Translations under genes and position numbers: made by a program
The notes under the pieces: model-generated
What the model was told of the DNA's origin: nothing
Seen by the model: only the letters and a program-made list of their open reading frames with translations
Database searches by the model: none
Part shown: positions 28,806 to 37,947 of the stretch, piece after piece
Position numbering within the stretch: position 1 is the stretch's first letter
Layout: each line of letters starts with the position of its first letter
NCBI GenBank assembly: GCA_038324085.1
Contig: JBBQHP010000015.1
Coordinates: 19,668-83,667, forward strand
Length of the DNA: 64,000 bases
Source: Ga0077523 sp038324085
Lineage (GTDB): Bacteria; Pseudomonadota; Gammaproteobacteria; Burkholderiales; Ga0077523
Direction of reading: 5' to 3'

Positions 28806-28941
28806 GGAGCACGCTCAGGCAAGGTGATATCGAACGGTGACCAATGCACGAATGTCCGGTGCGTCGACGATGCGGGCGATCGCATTTCCGGTTTCGCGAC
28901 GCCCGCATGGGACGGGACGCCGCGAGTGACAGTATATTGGC

Positions 28942-29430
28942 ATGGCGTACTCGGAATCGGCGCCGATGCTGGTATTCGCCGGCCAGAACGCGCTCGCGCA
29001 GCTCGAACGCGAAGGCGGATACTTCCACGAGCTGGCGAACTCGGTCGGCGTGGCCGGTTCCGTATGCGGCTATGCCACCCGCGTGGCGACGCCCGGCGAT
29101 GTCCCCAGAGTCGTTCGTGAGGCGATGCGGTCGATGCGCTGCCGGCGGCCGCGGCCGTCGTACATCGAGATGCCGCTCGATGTTCAAACCGGGGAGGGGG
29201 ACGTCGCCGTGCTGCCGCCCGAACGCTATGGCCGTCCTGCCGGCGATCCGGCGGACGTCGAACGCGCGGTCGCAGCGCTGACATCGGCGCAGCGCCCGTT
29301 CATCTTCGCGGGCGGCGGCGTCGAAAGCGCTCAGGCCACCGAGGCGCTGATGCGCGTGGCCGAAGGACTCGGGGCGCCGGTGGTGACCAGCGCCGTCGGT
29401 CGACGGCCGTCGCGGCCATCCTCGCAGGCG
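28942..29430 (+). pseudogene. Internal fragment of a thiamine-diphosphate-dependent (acetolactate synthase-like) enzyme
   Basis: About 163 codons match only the middle of an acetolactate-synthase-like protein: the end of the Pyr domain (AYSESAPMLVFAGQ, REGGYFHELANSVGVAG, PRPSYIEMPLDVQTGEGD) and the start of the central domain (RPFIFAGGGVESAQATEALMRVAE). Roughly 90 N-terminal residues with the catalytic Glu and the whole C-terminal TPP-binding domain are absent. A stop codon lies a few codons upstream of the first ATG. After VTSAVGR the frame continues without family resemblance. This is a decayed or recombined remnant. Confidence 0.8.
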
Positions 29431-29623
29431 CGCGGTATGATCCGGGCAGCCGGCGTTGACCGGCATCGGCACGTCGTTTGCCAGTGCGGTTGCAAGCTGC
29501 GAACGAACCTCCGATCGCAGGCGCGACAGCGTGGATCCGGGAGGCCGGGCTGCTCGCCTACGTGGACAGACCCCTCCCGCCCACCGGGCGATGCGATGCG
29601 TCGCAAGACAAGAAAACATCAAC

Positions 29624-30817
29624 ATGGTCGACCAGCCCGAAGAAATCTCACTCGCACCGGTTGTGCTCGGCGAATCGACCGAAAGGGAGCGCGTGCTGCT
29701 GCACATGCCGGTGGACGTACGCAGCGTCTCGCTCGGCATCATCGCCGTGCTGGCCTGCATCTTCGTGATGCATTGGGCCAAGGACGTGCTGATCCCGGTG
29801 CTCTTCGGGGTCATGATGAGCTACGCGCTCACGCCCGTCGTCGATCTGCTCGAGCGGTGGCGGATTCCACGAGTCGCCGGAGCGGCGCTCATCCTCATCG
29901 CGATGGCCACCGGATTCGCCTTGACCGCGTGGTCCCTGAGCGACGAAGCCGAAGCCCTGATCGAGACCTTGCCCCAGGTGACGCAGAAGTTGCGCCACCT
30001 CACCTCCGGCAAGAAGTCCGCGGTGTCGGCCATCGACAAGGTCCAGGCCGCCGCCACCGATCTGGAGGCAGTCACGCAGGCCGACGCCGGGGTCGGCGCT
30101 TCGGGCCGCAAATCCGCCGGTGCCGCCCAGTCGAGGGGGCCGACCAGAGTCGTGGTCGAGAAGTCCGCGTTCGACGTCCGTTCCTACGTGCTGACCGGAA
30201 CGCTCGGCGTCCTGGTATTGCTGAGCCAGACCGCAGTGGCTTTCTTCGTCGCGCTGTTCCTGCTCGCCGCGGACAACAGCTTCCGGCGCAAGATGGTCAA
30301 ACTGGCCGGCCCGCGGCTGAGCCGCAAGAAGGTCACGGTCGAGACCCTCAACGAAATCGCGGGGCAGATCCAACGCTATCTGCTGGTCCAGCTCGGCGTC
30401 AGCGCACTGGTCGGTCTGGCCACGGGGCTGGCGTTCTACCTGCTCGGGCTGAATCAGTCAGCCGTCTGGGGAGTGGTGGCCGGCATCACCAATCTGATCC
30501 CGTACGTGGGCGCAGTCCTGGTCGGAGGCGGCTCGGCGCTGCTCGGACTGGTGCAATTCGAATCCGTGGAGATGGCGTTCGCGGTCGGCGCGACGTCGTT
30601 TGCCATCCACACCCTGTTCGGTAATCTGCTAGCACCGTGGTGGATGGGTCGTACCAGCCGGATGAGCCCCGTCGTCGTATTCGTGGCCGTCCTCTTCTTC
30701 GGCTGGTTGTGGGGCGTGTCGGGATTGCTGCTCGGCGTGCCGGTGGTGACGGTGGTCAAGGCGATCTGCGACCGCGTCGAGGACCTGAAGCCGATCGGCG
30801 AACTGCTCGGCGCCTGA
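29624..30817 (+). CDS. AI-2E family transporter (TqsA/PerM-like membrane protein)
   Basis: Inner-membrane protein of 397 residues with about seven to eight helices: two near residues 35-70, one after RWRIP, then a cytoplasmic/periplasmic loop, and a cluster from about residue 190 to the end that includes GLNQSAVWGVVAGITNLIPYVG, a family hallmark. Family members export autoinducer-2 or other small molecules, and some act as sodium/proton antiporters; the substrate here is unknown. The ATG at 29624 lacks a strong ribosome-binding site but precedes the conserved region closely. Confidence 0.85.
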   Translation: MVDQPEEISLAPVVLGESTERERVLLHMPVDVRSVSLGIIAVLACIFVMHWAKDVLIPVLFGVMMSYALTPVVDLLERWRIPRVAGAALILIAMATGFALTAWSLSDEAEALIETLPQVTQKLRHLTSGKKSAVSAIDKVQAAATDLEAVTQADAGVGASGRKSAGAAQSRGPTRVVVEKSAFDVRSYVLTGTLGVLVLLSQTAVAFFVALFLLAADNSFRRKMVKLAGPRLSRKKVTVETLNEIAGQIQRYLLVQLGVSALVGLATGLAFYLLGLNQSAVWGVVAGITNLIPYVGAVLVGGGSALLGLVQFESVEMAFAVGATSFAIHTLFGNLLAPWWMGRTSRMSPVVVFVAVLFFGWLWGVSGLLLGVPVVTVVKAICDRVEDLKPIGELLGA

Positions 30818-30884
30818 CTCGACCGGGCACCCCGACCCGCCCCCGACACACCCTGCCTGACCGGATGCGGTGCGGCGGTGCCTT

Positions 30885-31958
30885 CTATTCGCCGCCGCCG
30901 ATGACCGGGTGCCCATCGGCCCGCCAGCGGAGCATGCCGCCCGCCAGGTTGGCGACGTCCCGGAAGCCGGCTTTCTGCAGGATGACCGCGGCTTGCGCGG
31001 AACGGCCCGCCGCGCGGCAGACCGTCACCACCGGCCGGCTGCCGTCGATCTCCGTGGCGCGGCGCGCGAGCTCGCCCAGCGGAATGAGCCTGGCGGCGCG
31101 AATATGCCCAAGCGGCCCGTCGAATTCGGCGGGTTCGCGTACGTCCACGACCTGCACCGCATCGGCCACTTCCTCGAGATTCTGCGGCTGGATCTCCCAG
31201 ATGCCGGCGAAGGTGTAGATGAGCGGGGCCCAGCCCGGGAGGCTCGGCGCCGGATTGTCGTGGTCGGGTCGCCCGCACGCGAGATTGGCCGGAACCGCGA
31301 CGGCGATCTGGCGCGGGTGGGGCAGGTTCAGATTGTTCATGTAACCGACGAAATCGCCTTCGCTGATCTCACCGCCCAGCCGCGGATTGAAGCGGCGCTC
31401 TTCGCGCACACTGGTCGCCGTCAGGCCGCGATAGTCGTGCGCCGGATAGAGCAGGCAATCCTGGGGCAGGCTGAAGATCTGCGTGTGCACGGACCGGTAC
31501 ATGCGATGTGGATCGCCTTGCTGGAAATCGGTCCGTCCGCTGCCGCGAATCAGCAGGCAGTCGCCGGTAAAAGCCATGCTCTCGTCGTCGAGTACATAGC
31601 TGAGACACCCATCGGTGTGACCCGGCGTTGCCCGCACGGTCAGGTGTCGCCCACCGAAATCGATCCTGTCCCCCTGCGCGAGGCTCCGATCCGCCCCCTG
31701 CGCGCCGCTCGCCGCAGCTACCGCGATGGCGGATCCGCACTGCTGCTTCAGCATCCACGCACCGGTCACGTGGTCGGCGTGGACGTGAGTCTCCAGGGTC
31801 CACAGCAGGCGCAGGCCCAATTCGCTGATCAGGGCGGCATCGCGGCGCGCCTGCTCGAACACCGGATCGATGAGCACCGCTTCCGCAGTCCGGCTGTCGG
31901 CAAGCAGATAGGTGTAGGTGGAGGAAGGCGGGTCCACCAGCTGCCTGAAGATCAACAT
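30885..31958 (-). CDS. Persulfide dioxygenase-rhodanese fusion
   Basis: Sulfide detoxification enzyme of 357 residues. The N-terminal metallo-beta-lactamase fold is ETHE1-like, with the iron-binding THVHADH near residue 57, a GHTDG and the TGDCLLIRGSGRTDFQ segment. The C-terminal rhodanese domain (about residues 260-357) has VVDVREPAEF and the active loop CRAAGRS. Known fusions of this type oxidise glutathione persulfide to sulfite and can transfer sulfur to or from thiosulfate. It diverges from the methyltransferase gene at 32277. With the sulfurtransferase at 7.5 kb and soxYZ at 42 kb it adds to the sulfur-handling genes here. Confidence 0.9.
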   Translation of the reverse strand: MLIFRQLVDPPSSTYTYLLADSRTAEAVLIDPVFEQARRDAALISELGLRLLWTLETHVHADHVTGAWMLKQQCGSAIAVAAASGAQGADRSLAQGDRIDFGGRHLTVRATPGHTDGCLSYVLDDESMAFTGDCLLIRGSGRTDFQQGDPHRMYRSVHTQIFSLPQDCLLYPAHDYRGLTATSVREERRFNPRLGGEISEGDFVGYMNNLNLPHPRQIAVAVPANLACGRPDHDNPAPSLPGWAPLIYTFAGIWEIQPQNLEEVADAVQVVDVREPAEFDGPLGHIRAARLIPLGELARRATEIDGSRPVVTVCRAAGRSAQAAVILQKAGFRDVANLAGGMLRWRADGHPVIGGGE

Positions 31959-32276
31959 GACAAAACCTCGGGTCGTTGGGGGGGGTTCTCCGGCCGATCC
32001 GGTTCCGGCGAGAGTTTAGCCCGTGGCGTGGCGGTTCGGTGAGACGGCCGACCGTCGGAAAAGGGTGAGCGATGGCGAGGCGGGGCGATCGGCCGGCCGG
32101 GGGCTGGTCGCAGGTGGAATGGCGGACGATCGAACAAGTCCGGGCGACGCGCGGACAGGAAGGCACCGGGCGACGTGACCGATAGTGCGTTCCAGGCCGG
32201 CGCCGGCTTTGGCCGCCGTCCAGCGATCCTGCAACCGGGCCGTTCCCGGTAAACGTCACATACGGAGCTCACGAAC
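31959..32276. other. Divergent intergenic region, no gene seen
   Basis: About 320 bases separate the starts of the persulfide dioxygenase gene and the methyltransferase gene. No open frame with a ribosome-binding site or recognisable product was found. It must contain both promoters; no clear dyad was noted. Confidence 0.4.
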
Positions 32277-33089
32277 ATGAATGCACCCGTCGATTTTGCC
32301 GCGCTGAAGACCCGCCAGATGAACACGTGGGCCAGCGGGGACTATGCCGTGATCGGCACCACCTTGCAGATCGTCGGTGAGAACCTGGCCGAAGCCTGCG
32401 ACCTGGGCTGGGGCGAATGCGTACTCGACGTTGCCGCCGGCAACGGCAATGCCACGCTCGCTGCGGCCCGCCGCGGTTCCCGGGTCACGTCCACCGATTA
32501 CGTCACCGCCCTGCTCGACCGCGGCGCCGAACGCGCGCGCGCGGAACGCCTGGACGTGACCTTCAAGGTGGCCGACGTCGAGAACCTTCCCTTCGACGAT
32601 GCCAGCTTCGACGCCGTGCTCTCGACCTTCGGCGTGATGTTCTCGCCCGACCAGCAGAAGGCAGCCTTGGAACTGGCGCGCGTGTGCCGCCACGGCGGGC
32701 GCATCGGTCTGGCCAACTGGACCCCCGAGGGCTTCATCGGCCAGCTGTTCAAGGTGGTCGGGCGTCACCTGCCGCCGCCCGCCGGGTTGCAGCCGCCCTC
32801 GCTCTGGGGCGTCGAGAACCACCTGAAATCCCTGTTCGGCGACCACGCCGCCGCCATCGCCGTGACGCGCCGGGTCTTCAATTTCCGCTATCGCTCGCCC
32901 GCGCATTTCATCGAGATCTTTCGCACCTGGTACGGGCCAGTGCCCAAGGCCTTCGAGGCGCTGCCCGCGGACAAGGCCGCGGCGCTCGAGCGCGACCTGA
33001 CCGACCTGCTAATCGAAATGAACCGACCGGGCGCCGACTCGCTCGTGGTGCCGGGCGAGTATCTGGAAGTCGTCATCACTCTTCGCTGA
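32277..33089 (+). CDS. Class I SAM-dependent methyltransferase
   Basis: Cytoplasmic methyltransferase of 270 residues of the UbiE/Methyltransf_11 type. Motif I is VLDVAAGNGNATLAAARRG near residue 49, followed by an acidic end of strand 2 (STDYV), motif II VENLPFDDASFDAVLSTFGVMFSP and a GRIGLANWTPEGFIG strand. The substrate is unknown. The ATG is preceded by GGAGCTCACGAAC, giving a plausible GGAG site. The gene stands alone with a strong hairpin directly after its stop. Confidence 0.87.
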   Translation: MNAPVDFAALKTRQMNTWASGDYAVIGTTLQIVGENLAEACDLGWGECVLDVAAGNGNATLAAARRGSRVTSTDYVTALLDRGAERARAERLDVTFKVADVENLPFDDASFDAVLSTFGVMFSPDQQKAALELARVCRHGGRIGLANWTPEGFIGQLFKVVGRHLPPPAGLQPPSLWGVENHLKSLFGDHAAAIAVTRRVFNFRYRSPAHFIEIFRTWYGPVPKAFEALPADKAAALERDLTDLLIEMNRPGADSLVVPGEYLEVVITLR

Positions 33090-33109
33090 CGTTCCGCGGT
33101 TGCTCGGAA

Positions 33110-33142
33110 AGCGAGTGCCGGCGCTGGCGCCGGCACTCGCTC
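33110..33142. terminator. Strong hairpin after the methyltransferase gene
   Basis: A near-perfect stem with arms of about 15 bases (AGCGAGTGCCGGCGC and its complement) and a 2-base turn starts about 20 bases after the methyltransferase stop. It lacks a T-tract, so it could be a factor-assisted terminator or an mRNA 3' stabiliser. The following 33143-33574 contains no supported gene. Confidence 0.55.
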
Positions 33143-33574
33143 TCGGTCGTCTCCCACTGGTCTGGAACGCCTGCCGAGGCACGCGCAGACCGGCGCCCCC
33201 GGATCATGCCGTGCCCCCGCCCTCACGGCCCCGTTGCCGCAGCGCTGTCGGCATCGGCTGACAAGGCAAGCCGGCCTCGTCCGAGAGACTGGGCGCGCGA
33301 CGGCCGTCACTATCGGGGCGTCACGCAGAGCGACGATGTCGCGGCGCGTGATCGGCCGTGCCGGTCCGGGCGCGGCGGACAATGGGCCGATTCCGGCGCG
33401 CTTCCAGCGGCTTCAGGGGCGACGGCAGCTCGGTGCGGCGTCCGACCGCCCCGCGCCGATGCTGCCACCCCATCGCGCTCCTGCCACCAGCGACCAACAT
33501 TGCACCGCGTCTTGTCGACTCCCCACACCTGCCCCGACCCGTCAGCGGAAATCCGAAGTCCGGAGGTTCCGAAG

Positions 33575-34531
33575 CTGGATCACGCCTCGCCGCTCCTGTT
33601 CGTGATGAATCCTGCGTCGGGTCGCAACGATCCGGGAGCGACGCGGAGCGCGATCGAAGCCGCGCTCTCGGCGGCGGGAAGAAGCGGTGAGTTCCTGTTC
33701 GCGCGCCCGAACGAACTCGCAGCGGTGGCAGCCCGCGCCGCCGCCACTGCCAGGTCCCGGCAATCGGCCGTGGTCGTGGTCGGCGGGGATGGGACGATCA
33801 ACGCCGTCGCTCAGGCAGCGCATGCGGAAGGGTGTCCGATGGGCGTCGTCCCACAGGGCACTTTCAACTATTTCGCCCGGACGCACCGCCTGCCGACCGG
33901 CGCGGCCGACGCCACCGCGGCGCTCGCGCGGAGCCCGGCCGTGCCGGTGCAGGTCGGCTCGATCAACGACCGGATCTTCCTGGTCAATGCCAGCATCGGC
34001 CTGTACCGCGAACTGCTGCAGGATCGCGAGGCGTTCAAGGTGCGTTTCGGGCGCAGTCGCCTGGTAGCGCTGGGCGCTGCCCTGGTGACGATGCTGGGCC
34101 AGCACCCGCCCCTGAGAATCGGGATCGAACTCGGCGGCGCCACGCGCGACGTGACGACACCGACGCTGTTCGTGGGCAACAATCGCCTGCAACTCGAACA
34201 GGTGGGACTCGACGAAGCGCCGGCGCTGGACCGGGGCAGCATCGCGGCCGTGATGATGCGCCCGGTCGGCAGCCTGGCCATGTTCTGGCTGCTGTGCCGT
34301 GGCGCAGTGGGCAGTCTCGGCGACGCCGATGCGCTCGAGCATTTCGAATTCCATCGGATGGTGGTCACGCCCCGCCTTGCGTGGGGACGCCGCAAGATCG
34401 AGGTGGCACGCGATGGCGAGGTGACGCGGATGCGCGTGCCGCTGGAGATCCGGGTTTCCCCACGCCCGCTGTACCTGCTCAAGCCCGCATCCCCAAACCC
34501 TGCGGCGCACGTCGGTCCGAGCGACGCATGA
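33575..34531 (+). CDS. Diacylglycerol kinase catalytic-domain protein (lipid kinase-like)
   Basis: Probable lipid kinase of 318 residues. The catalytic domain begins with the FVMNPASGRND loop, then VVVVGGDGTINAVAQ (the GGDGT nucleotide motif) and a GVVPQGTFNYFAR segment. The C-terminal half resembles the YegS/DgkB family. Start choice: the only good ribosome-binding site is GGAGG at 33562-33566, eight bases before a CTG at 33575; starting at GTG 33602 or ATG 33605 would cut off the first beta strand. A CTG start is therefore proposed but unusual. It overlaps the following gene by four bases (ATGA). Confidence 0.75.
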   Translation: MDHASPLLFVMNPASGRNDPGATRSAIEAALSAAGRSGEFLFARPNELAAVAARAAATARSRQSAVVVVGGDGTINAVAQAAHAEGCPMGVVPQGTFNYFARTHRLPTGAADATAALARSPAVPVQVGSINDRIFLVNASIGLYRELLQDREAFKVRFGRSRLVALGAALVTMLGQHPPLRIGIELGGATRDVTTPTLFVGNNRLQLEQVGLDEAPALDRGSIAAVMMRPVGSLAMFWLLCRGAVGSLGDADALEHFEFHRMVVTPRLAWGRRKIEVARDGEVTRMRVPLEIRVSPRPLYLLKPASPNPAAHVGPSDA

Positions 34532-35346
34532 GCCTCGTACTGCAGATCTCCGATCCCCATTTCGGCACGGAGCAGACCCCGGTCGTCGAGGCATTGGCGG
34601 CGCTGTCGCGGCAGCAACGGCCCGACCTGCTGGTGCTCTCGGGCGACATCACCCAGCGCGCGCGGCGCGCCCAGTTCCGCGCGGCAAGAGCCTTCGTCGA
34701 TCGCCTCGGCGTGCCGGTGCTGGCCATTCCGGGCAATCACGACATTCCGCTGTTCGATCTGGGTGCGCGCCTGCGGCACCCGTACGCTCACTACCGCGCC
34801 GCTTTCGGCGACGATCTGGAACCGGTCCATTCATCCGCGGAACTGCTCGTGCAGTGCGTCAACACGACGCGCTGGTATCGCCACAAGAACGGCGAGATTT
34901 CCGTGGCGCAGATCGAGCGCGTCGCCGAGCGCCTGAGCCGCGCCGAGCGCGCGCAACTACGCGTCGTGGTGGTCCATCAACCCGTCGCCGTACCGCGCCC
35001 CGAAGACGAGCACGATCGGCTCCGCGGGCACGCGGCCGCGCTGCGGCGCTGGTCGGAAGCCGGCGGCGATCTGGTGATGGGTGGCCACATTCATCTGCCC
35101 TATGTGATCGCACTTCCCGGGCTCGCGCGGCCGATGTGGGCAGTGCAGGCGGGAACGGCGGTTTCGCGCCGGGTGCGCGACGGGATGCCGAATTCGGTCA
35201 ATCTGATCCGATGCGGCGACGATGCGCCGCAGGGTCATTGCCTGATCGAACGGTGGGACTACGCAGTCGCCAGCGGCGCTTTCGTGCGTGACTCGGTCAC
35301 CGAAGTGCAGCCGCGGAAGGCGCCCGGTTCCGTCCAGGAAACCTGA
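34528..35346 (+). CDS. Metallophosphoesterase
   Basis: Calcineurin-like phosphoesterase of 272 residues, using a di-metal centre. The motifs stand in order: QISDPHFG (D-x-H) at about residue 7-13, LLVLSGDITQRA (GD) near 40, AIPGNHDIPLF (GNHD) near 72, VVVVHQPV near 152 and GGHIHLP (GHxH) near 189. It may remove phosphates from nucleotides, phospholipids or related substrates. The start overlaps the stop of the lipid kinase-like gene in an ATGA, so the two are co-translated and may act on the same substrate; this is inference. Confidence 0.88.
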   Translation: MSLVLQISDPHFGTEQTPVVEALAALSRQQRPDLLVLSGDITQRARRAQFRAARAFVDRLGVPVLAIPGNHDIPLFDLGARLRHPYAHYRAAFGDDLEPVHSSAELLVQCVNTTRWYRHKNGEISVAQIERVAERLSRAERAQLRVVVVHQPVAVPRPEDEHDRLRGHAAALRRWSEAGGDLVMGGHIHLPYVIALPGLARPMWAVQAGTAVSRRVRDGMPNSVNLIRCGDDAPQGHCLIERWDYAVASGAFVRDSVTEVQPRKAPGSVQET

Positions 35347-35408
35347 ACACCGGGCAGTCGGATCGATCGGCCCGCGAAACCGCAGGCAGCACTGCTGCGG
35401 GCGCCGCT

Positions 35409-36509
35409 TCAGCGTGCGGTCCGGTCCAGCAATTTCTTCACTTCGGCTTTCCACAAGGCGGCATCGCCAAGACTCGCGTGACCTCGAGTGCGCTCGGAAG
35501 CCGGCACCAGGACATACTCGCCGCCGGCGACCCGCTCGATCTCTCGCTCCATCACGCCGAGCTCGGGTGGATTGCGCTGATCGTCCGCGAAATTGACCGC
35601 CGTGACCGCGGCGGTGACGCGACCCAGGTCCGGTGCCGGATCGTAGTCGCGGGACGAATCCCAGGCGTACAGAAAATCGTTCGCGTCGGTGCTCGGCAGA
35701 CGCCGCTGCACCAGTCGATCGAGCAGGCGGTCGGTGGCTTCGAGCGTCGGCGCCTCGCGGTAGTACTGCTGGACGCTCCCGCCGCTGATGGCCGCCATCC
35801 GCAGCGCGGTCACGAGCGACTGGGGCTGCCGCTCGTAATCACCGCCCTGCCACTGCGGATCGTTGCGAATCGCGTCCACGATCAGCTGGCGTTCCATCCG
35901 GTTGCGACCCGCGACCTGCGCCGGCAGACACGCGATGGGCAGCACCGCATCCATGAATCCCGGATATCGTTCGGCCCAGAGCCACGCGTGCATGCCGCCC
36001 ATGGACGTACCCACGACCATGCGCAGATGGTCGACGTGTACGCCTTCGGTGACGACGCGATACTGGGCTTTCACCATGTCGGCATAGCCGTAGTGCGGAA
36101 ATCGGGCGCGCAGGCCGTCGCTCGGCTTGCTCGATCCGCCGTGACCGATGCTGTCCGGAATGATGACGAACCAGCGCCGGGCATCGAGCGGCTGGCCGTC
36201 GCCGAACAATTCACCGGCGAAGCGTTCGGTCAGGAAGCTGGCGGCCCGGCCGCTCGTGCCGTGCAAAAGCAGCACCGCATTGGTCACGTGTCCGCCCGAG
36301 TCGCGCATCGGCGTCCCGAGCGTGAGGTAGTGCAGCTTGAGCTCGGGCTGCGATGTGCCGTCCGCGAAGCGAAATTCGCGGAGCACCAGTTCACCCTGAC
36401 CCGGCTCGGGATACGACGCCGCCCGTGCCGATGCTGTCAGCAGCAGTGCCACGGCCGCGAGCTGGGCGGCAACGTATATCCAGGCAAGCGGCCCGAGACT
36501 CGATCTCAT
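35409..36509 (-). CDS. Secreted MetX-like alpha/beta hydrolase
   Basis: Alpha/beta hydrolase of the homoserine O-acetyltransferase (MetX) type, 366 residues, but with an N-terminal signal peptide (WIYVAAQLAAVALLLTASARA), so it probably acts outside the cytoplasm. The catalytic motifs seen are LLLHGTSGRA (oxyanion region), the nucleophile Ser in GTSMGGMHAW near residue 164, and the C-terminal GHASLGDA His. The true MetX is cytoplasmic, so methionine synthesis is unlikely; an esterase or acyltransferase on an exogenous substrate is more plausible. The ATG at 36509 directly precedes the signal peptide. Confidence 0.82.
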   Translation of the reverse strand: MRSSLGPLAWIYVAAQLAAVALLLTASARAASYPEPGQGELVLREFRFADGTSQPELKLHYLTLGTPMRDSGGHVTNAVLLLHGTSGRAASFLTERFAGELFGDGQPLDARRWFVIIPDSIGHGGSSKPSDGLRARFPHYGYADMVKAQYRVVTEGVHVDHLRMVVGTSMGGMHAWLWAERYPGFMDAVLPIACLPAQVAGRNRMERQLIVDAIRNDPQWQGGDYERQPQSLVTALRMAAISGGSVQQYYREAPTLEATDRLLDRLVQRRLPSTDANDFLYAWDSSRDYDPAPDLGRVTAAVTAVNFADDQRNPPELGVMEREIERVAGGEYVLVPASERTRGHASLGDAALWKAEVKKLLDRTAR

Positions 36510-36746
36510 CCCCGGAGTATCGCCACCACCGCCGGTTCGCGTCAATCGACCATCGACACCCCGACGGCTTGCCTGGCCTTCAGCAAGGAACATTGGCGAT
36601 CAACGACTGTCTATCAGGCATACGAAAGGGTGCGCAAGCGCCCCCGGTCCAAACCCCTACGGGCGCACTGCGCCCTCGCCTCGGGGACAGCCCCGAGAGG
36701 CATCCGTCGCCGCGCAGCAGAAGCCGCGACCGAGAAAGGAAACAGC

Positions 36747-36929
36747 ATGAACATTGCCTATCGCAACGTTCTGAACCAACGCAGACCTATCATGATGGTT
36801 CAATCGAAACTGCAGCCCTGGTGGGAGCGCATCAATCGAGGTCCGCTCTATGGCATGCTCATCGTGGTGGCATCCGGCGCGATGACCTTGAGCTTCGCCA
36901 TCTGGATCCTGCGGCACGTGCTTCACTAG
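36747..36929 (+). CDS. Small single-span membrane protein, hypothetical
   Basis: A 60-residue product with an N-terminal amphipathic/charged part (QSKLQPWWERINRGPLYG) and one hydrophobic helix near the C-terminus (MLIVVASGAMTLSFAIWIL) ending RHVLH. A ribosome-binding site-like GAAAGGAAA precedes the ATG. No family was recognised. The next small gene starts two bases after its stop, which suggests coupled translation. The earlier bases 36510-36746 have no supported gene. Confidence 0.55.
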   Translation: MNIAYRNVLNQRRPIMMVQSKLQPWWERINRGPLYGMLIVVASGAMTLSFAIWILRHVLH

Positions 36930-36931
36930 CC

Positions 36932-37135
36932 ATGTTCCGCCCCAGGGACACTCGCACCGCGTCTCTCCCGCTCGGAGAAAATGCGGCCAACGACACGAAC
37001 TTGCGGGCGGCCTATGCACGTTGCCACCTGCCGGTTCCATTCGAGGCCGCCGTCAGAGACCCGGCGCTGTATGTGTGCTTGCGCAACCTCGCCGAGGCGC
37101 GCCGTCGCCGAGCACCGCTGGCTCCGCGACGCTGA
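36932..37135 (+). CDS. Small soluble protein, hypothetical
   Basis: A 67-residue, mostly helical product (LRAAYARCHLPVPFEAAVRD, ALYVCLRNLAEARRRR) with an Arg-rich C-terminus. The pattern resembles short conserved proteobacterial proteins of unknown role, but no family name can be assigned. It starts directly after the small membrane protein gene, so the pair may be one unit. The start rests on that spacing; no separate ribosome-binding site is clear. Confidence 0.45.
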   Translation: MFRPRDTRTASLPLGENAANDTNLRAAYARCHLPVPFEAAVRDPALYVCLRNLAEARRRRAPLAPRR

Positions 37136-37287
37136 GCGGAAGCCGCGTCAGCCGCTGCGCGTGCGGGGTCGTGCCCTCATCATCGGCGAAATCGGCGCGG
37201 GGACGATCCGCCACGCCAAGTCGGACTCGTCATTGCGCGGGCCACGGCCCGCGGCAGTCGCTAACTGCAGTCGCTCGCAATAATTAC

Positions 37288-37316
37288 TTGACCGATCGTT
37301 CCAGATAGGATTCAAT
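37288..37316 (+). promoter_or_regulatory. Promoter of the TetR gene with operator overlapping the -35
   Basis: A -35-like TTGACC at 37288 and a -10-like TTCAAT at 37311 are 17 bases apart, just upstream of the TetR gene. The 16-base sequence at 37290-37305 (GACCGATCGTTCCAGA) overlaps the -35 and is repeated exactly before the SnoaL-like gene at 37948. It has an imperfect dyad around CGATCG, as expected for a TetR operator. If the -10 is right, the transcript would begin within a few bases of the ATG at 37324, giving a leaderless or nearly leaderless mRNA. Confidence 0.65.
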
Positions 37317-37323
37317 TGCGGCC

Positions 37324-37905
37324 ATGGTACGAACCAAACAATTCGACAAGCACGCGGCGCTGGACGACGCCATGGAGCTGTTCTGGCACCGCGGCTATCA
37401 CGCCACGAGCATCCGGGATCTGGTGGATCGCCTCGGCGTGAACCGGCAAAGCCTGTACGACACCTACGGTGACAAGGATCAGCTGTTCAAGGCGGCGCTG
37501 GAGCGCTACCGCGAGATCCAGGCGGTACCGCTGCGCAAACTGCTGGAACGCGATGAGCCGGCCCGGCAAGTGCTGGAAGAATTCTTCCGCGGAGCGGTCG
37601 ACAAGCTCCTGAGCGAGGACTGCAAAGGCTGCTTCATGGCGAACACGGCGACCGAACTGGCTGGCCACGACGAAGAGATTGCACTGGCGTGTTCGGCGAA
37701 TGCCCGTCAGATCGAAACCATCCTGGCCGGGCTGCTGCTGCGCGCCAGACAGGCTGGCGAGATCGCCACGGAGCGGCCGCCCCTGCAGCTCGCGCGATTT
37801 TTCATGACGGTGATGAACGGGCTCGCGATCACCGCCAAGGCGACCCGCGACCGGAAAGTGCTGGACGACGTGGTCGATACCGCGCTCGCCGCACTGGACC
37901 ATTGA
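37324..37905 (+). CDS. TetR/AcrR-family transcriptional regulator
   Basis: Repressor of 193 residues. The N-terminal helix-turn-helix (ALDDAMELFWHRGYHATSIRDLVDRLGVNRQSLYDTYGDKDQLF) fits TetR; the C-terminal half is a helical ligand-binding domain of the TetR_C_16/AcrR type (CKGCFMANTATELAGHDEEIALAC). The 16-base motif before it and before the SnoaL-like gene downstream points to autoregulation plus control of the neighbour. The ligand is unknown; relatives respond to electrophiles or xenobiotics. Confidence 0.92.
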   Translation: MVRTKQFDKHAALDDAMELFWHRGYHATSIRDLVDRLGVNRQSLYDTYGDKDQLFKAALERYREIQAVPLRKLLERDEPARQVLEEFFRGAVDKLLSEDCKGCFMANTATELAGHDEEIALACSANARQIETILAGLLLRARQAGEIATERPPLQLARFFMTVMNGLAITAKATRDRKVLDDVVDTALAALDH

Positions 37906-37947
37906 GCCTGTCGTGCAATGCCCGCGCCCTTTTTTTTGCTTAGAGCA

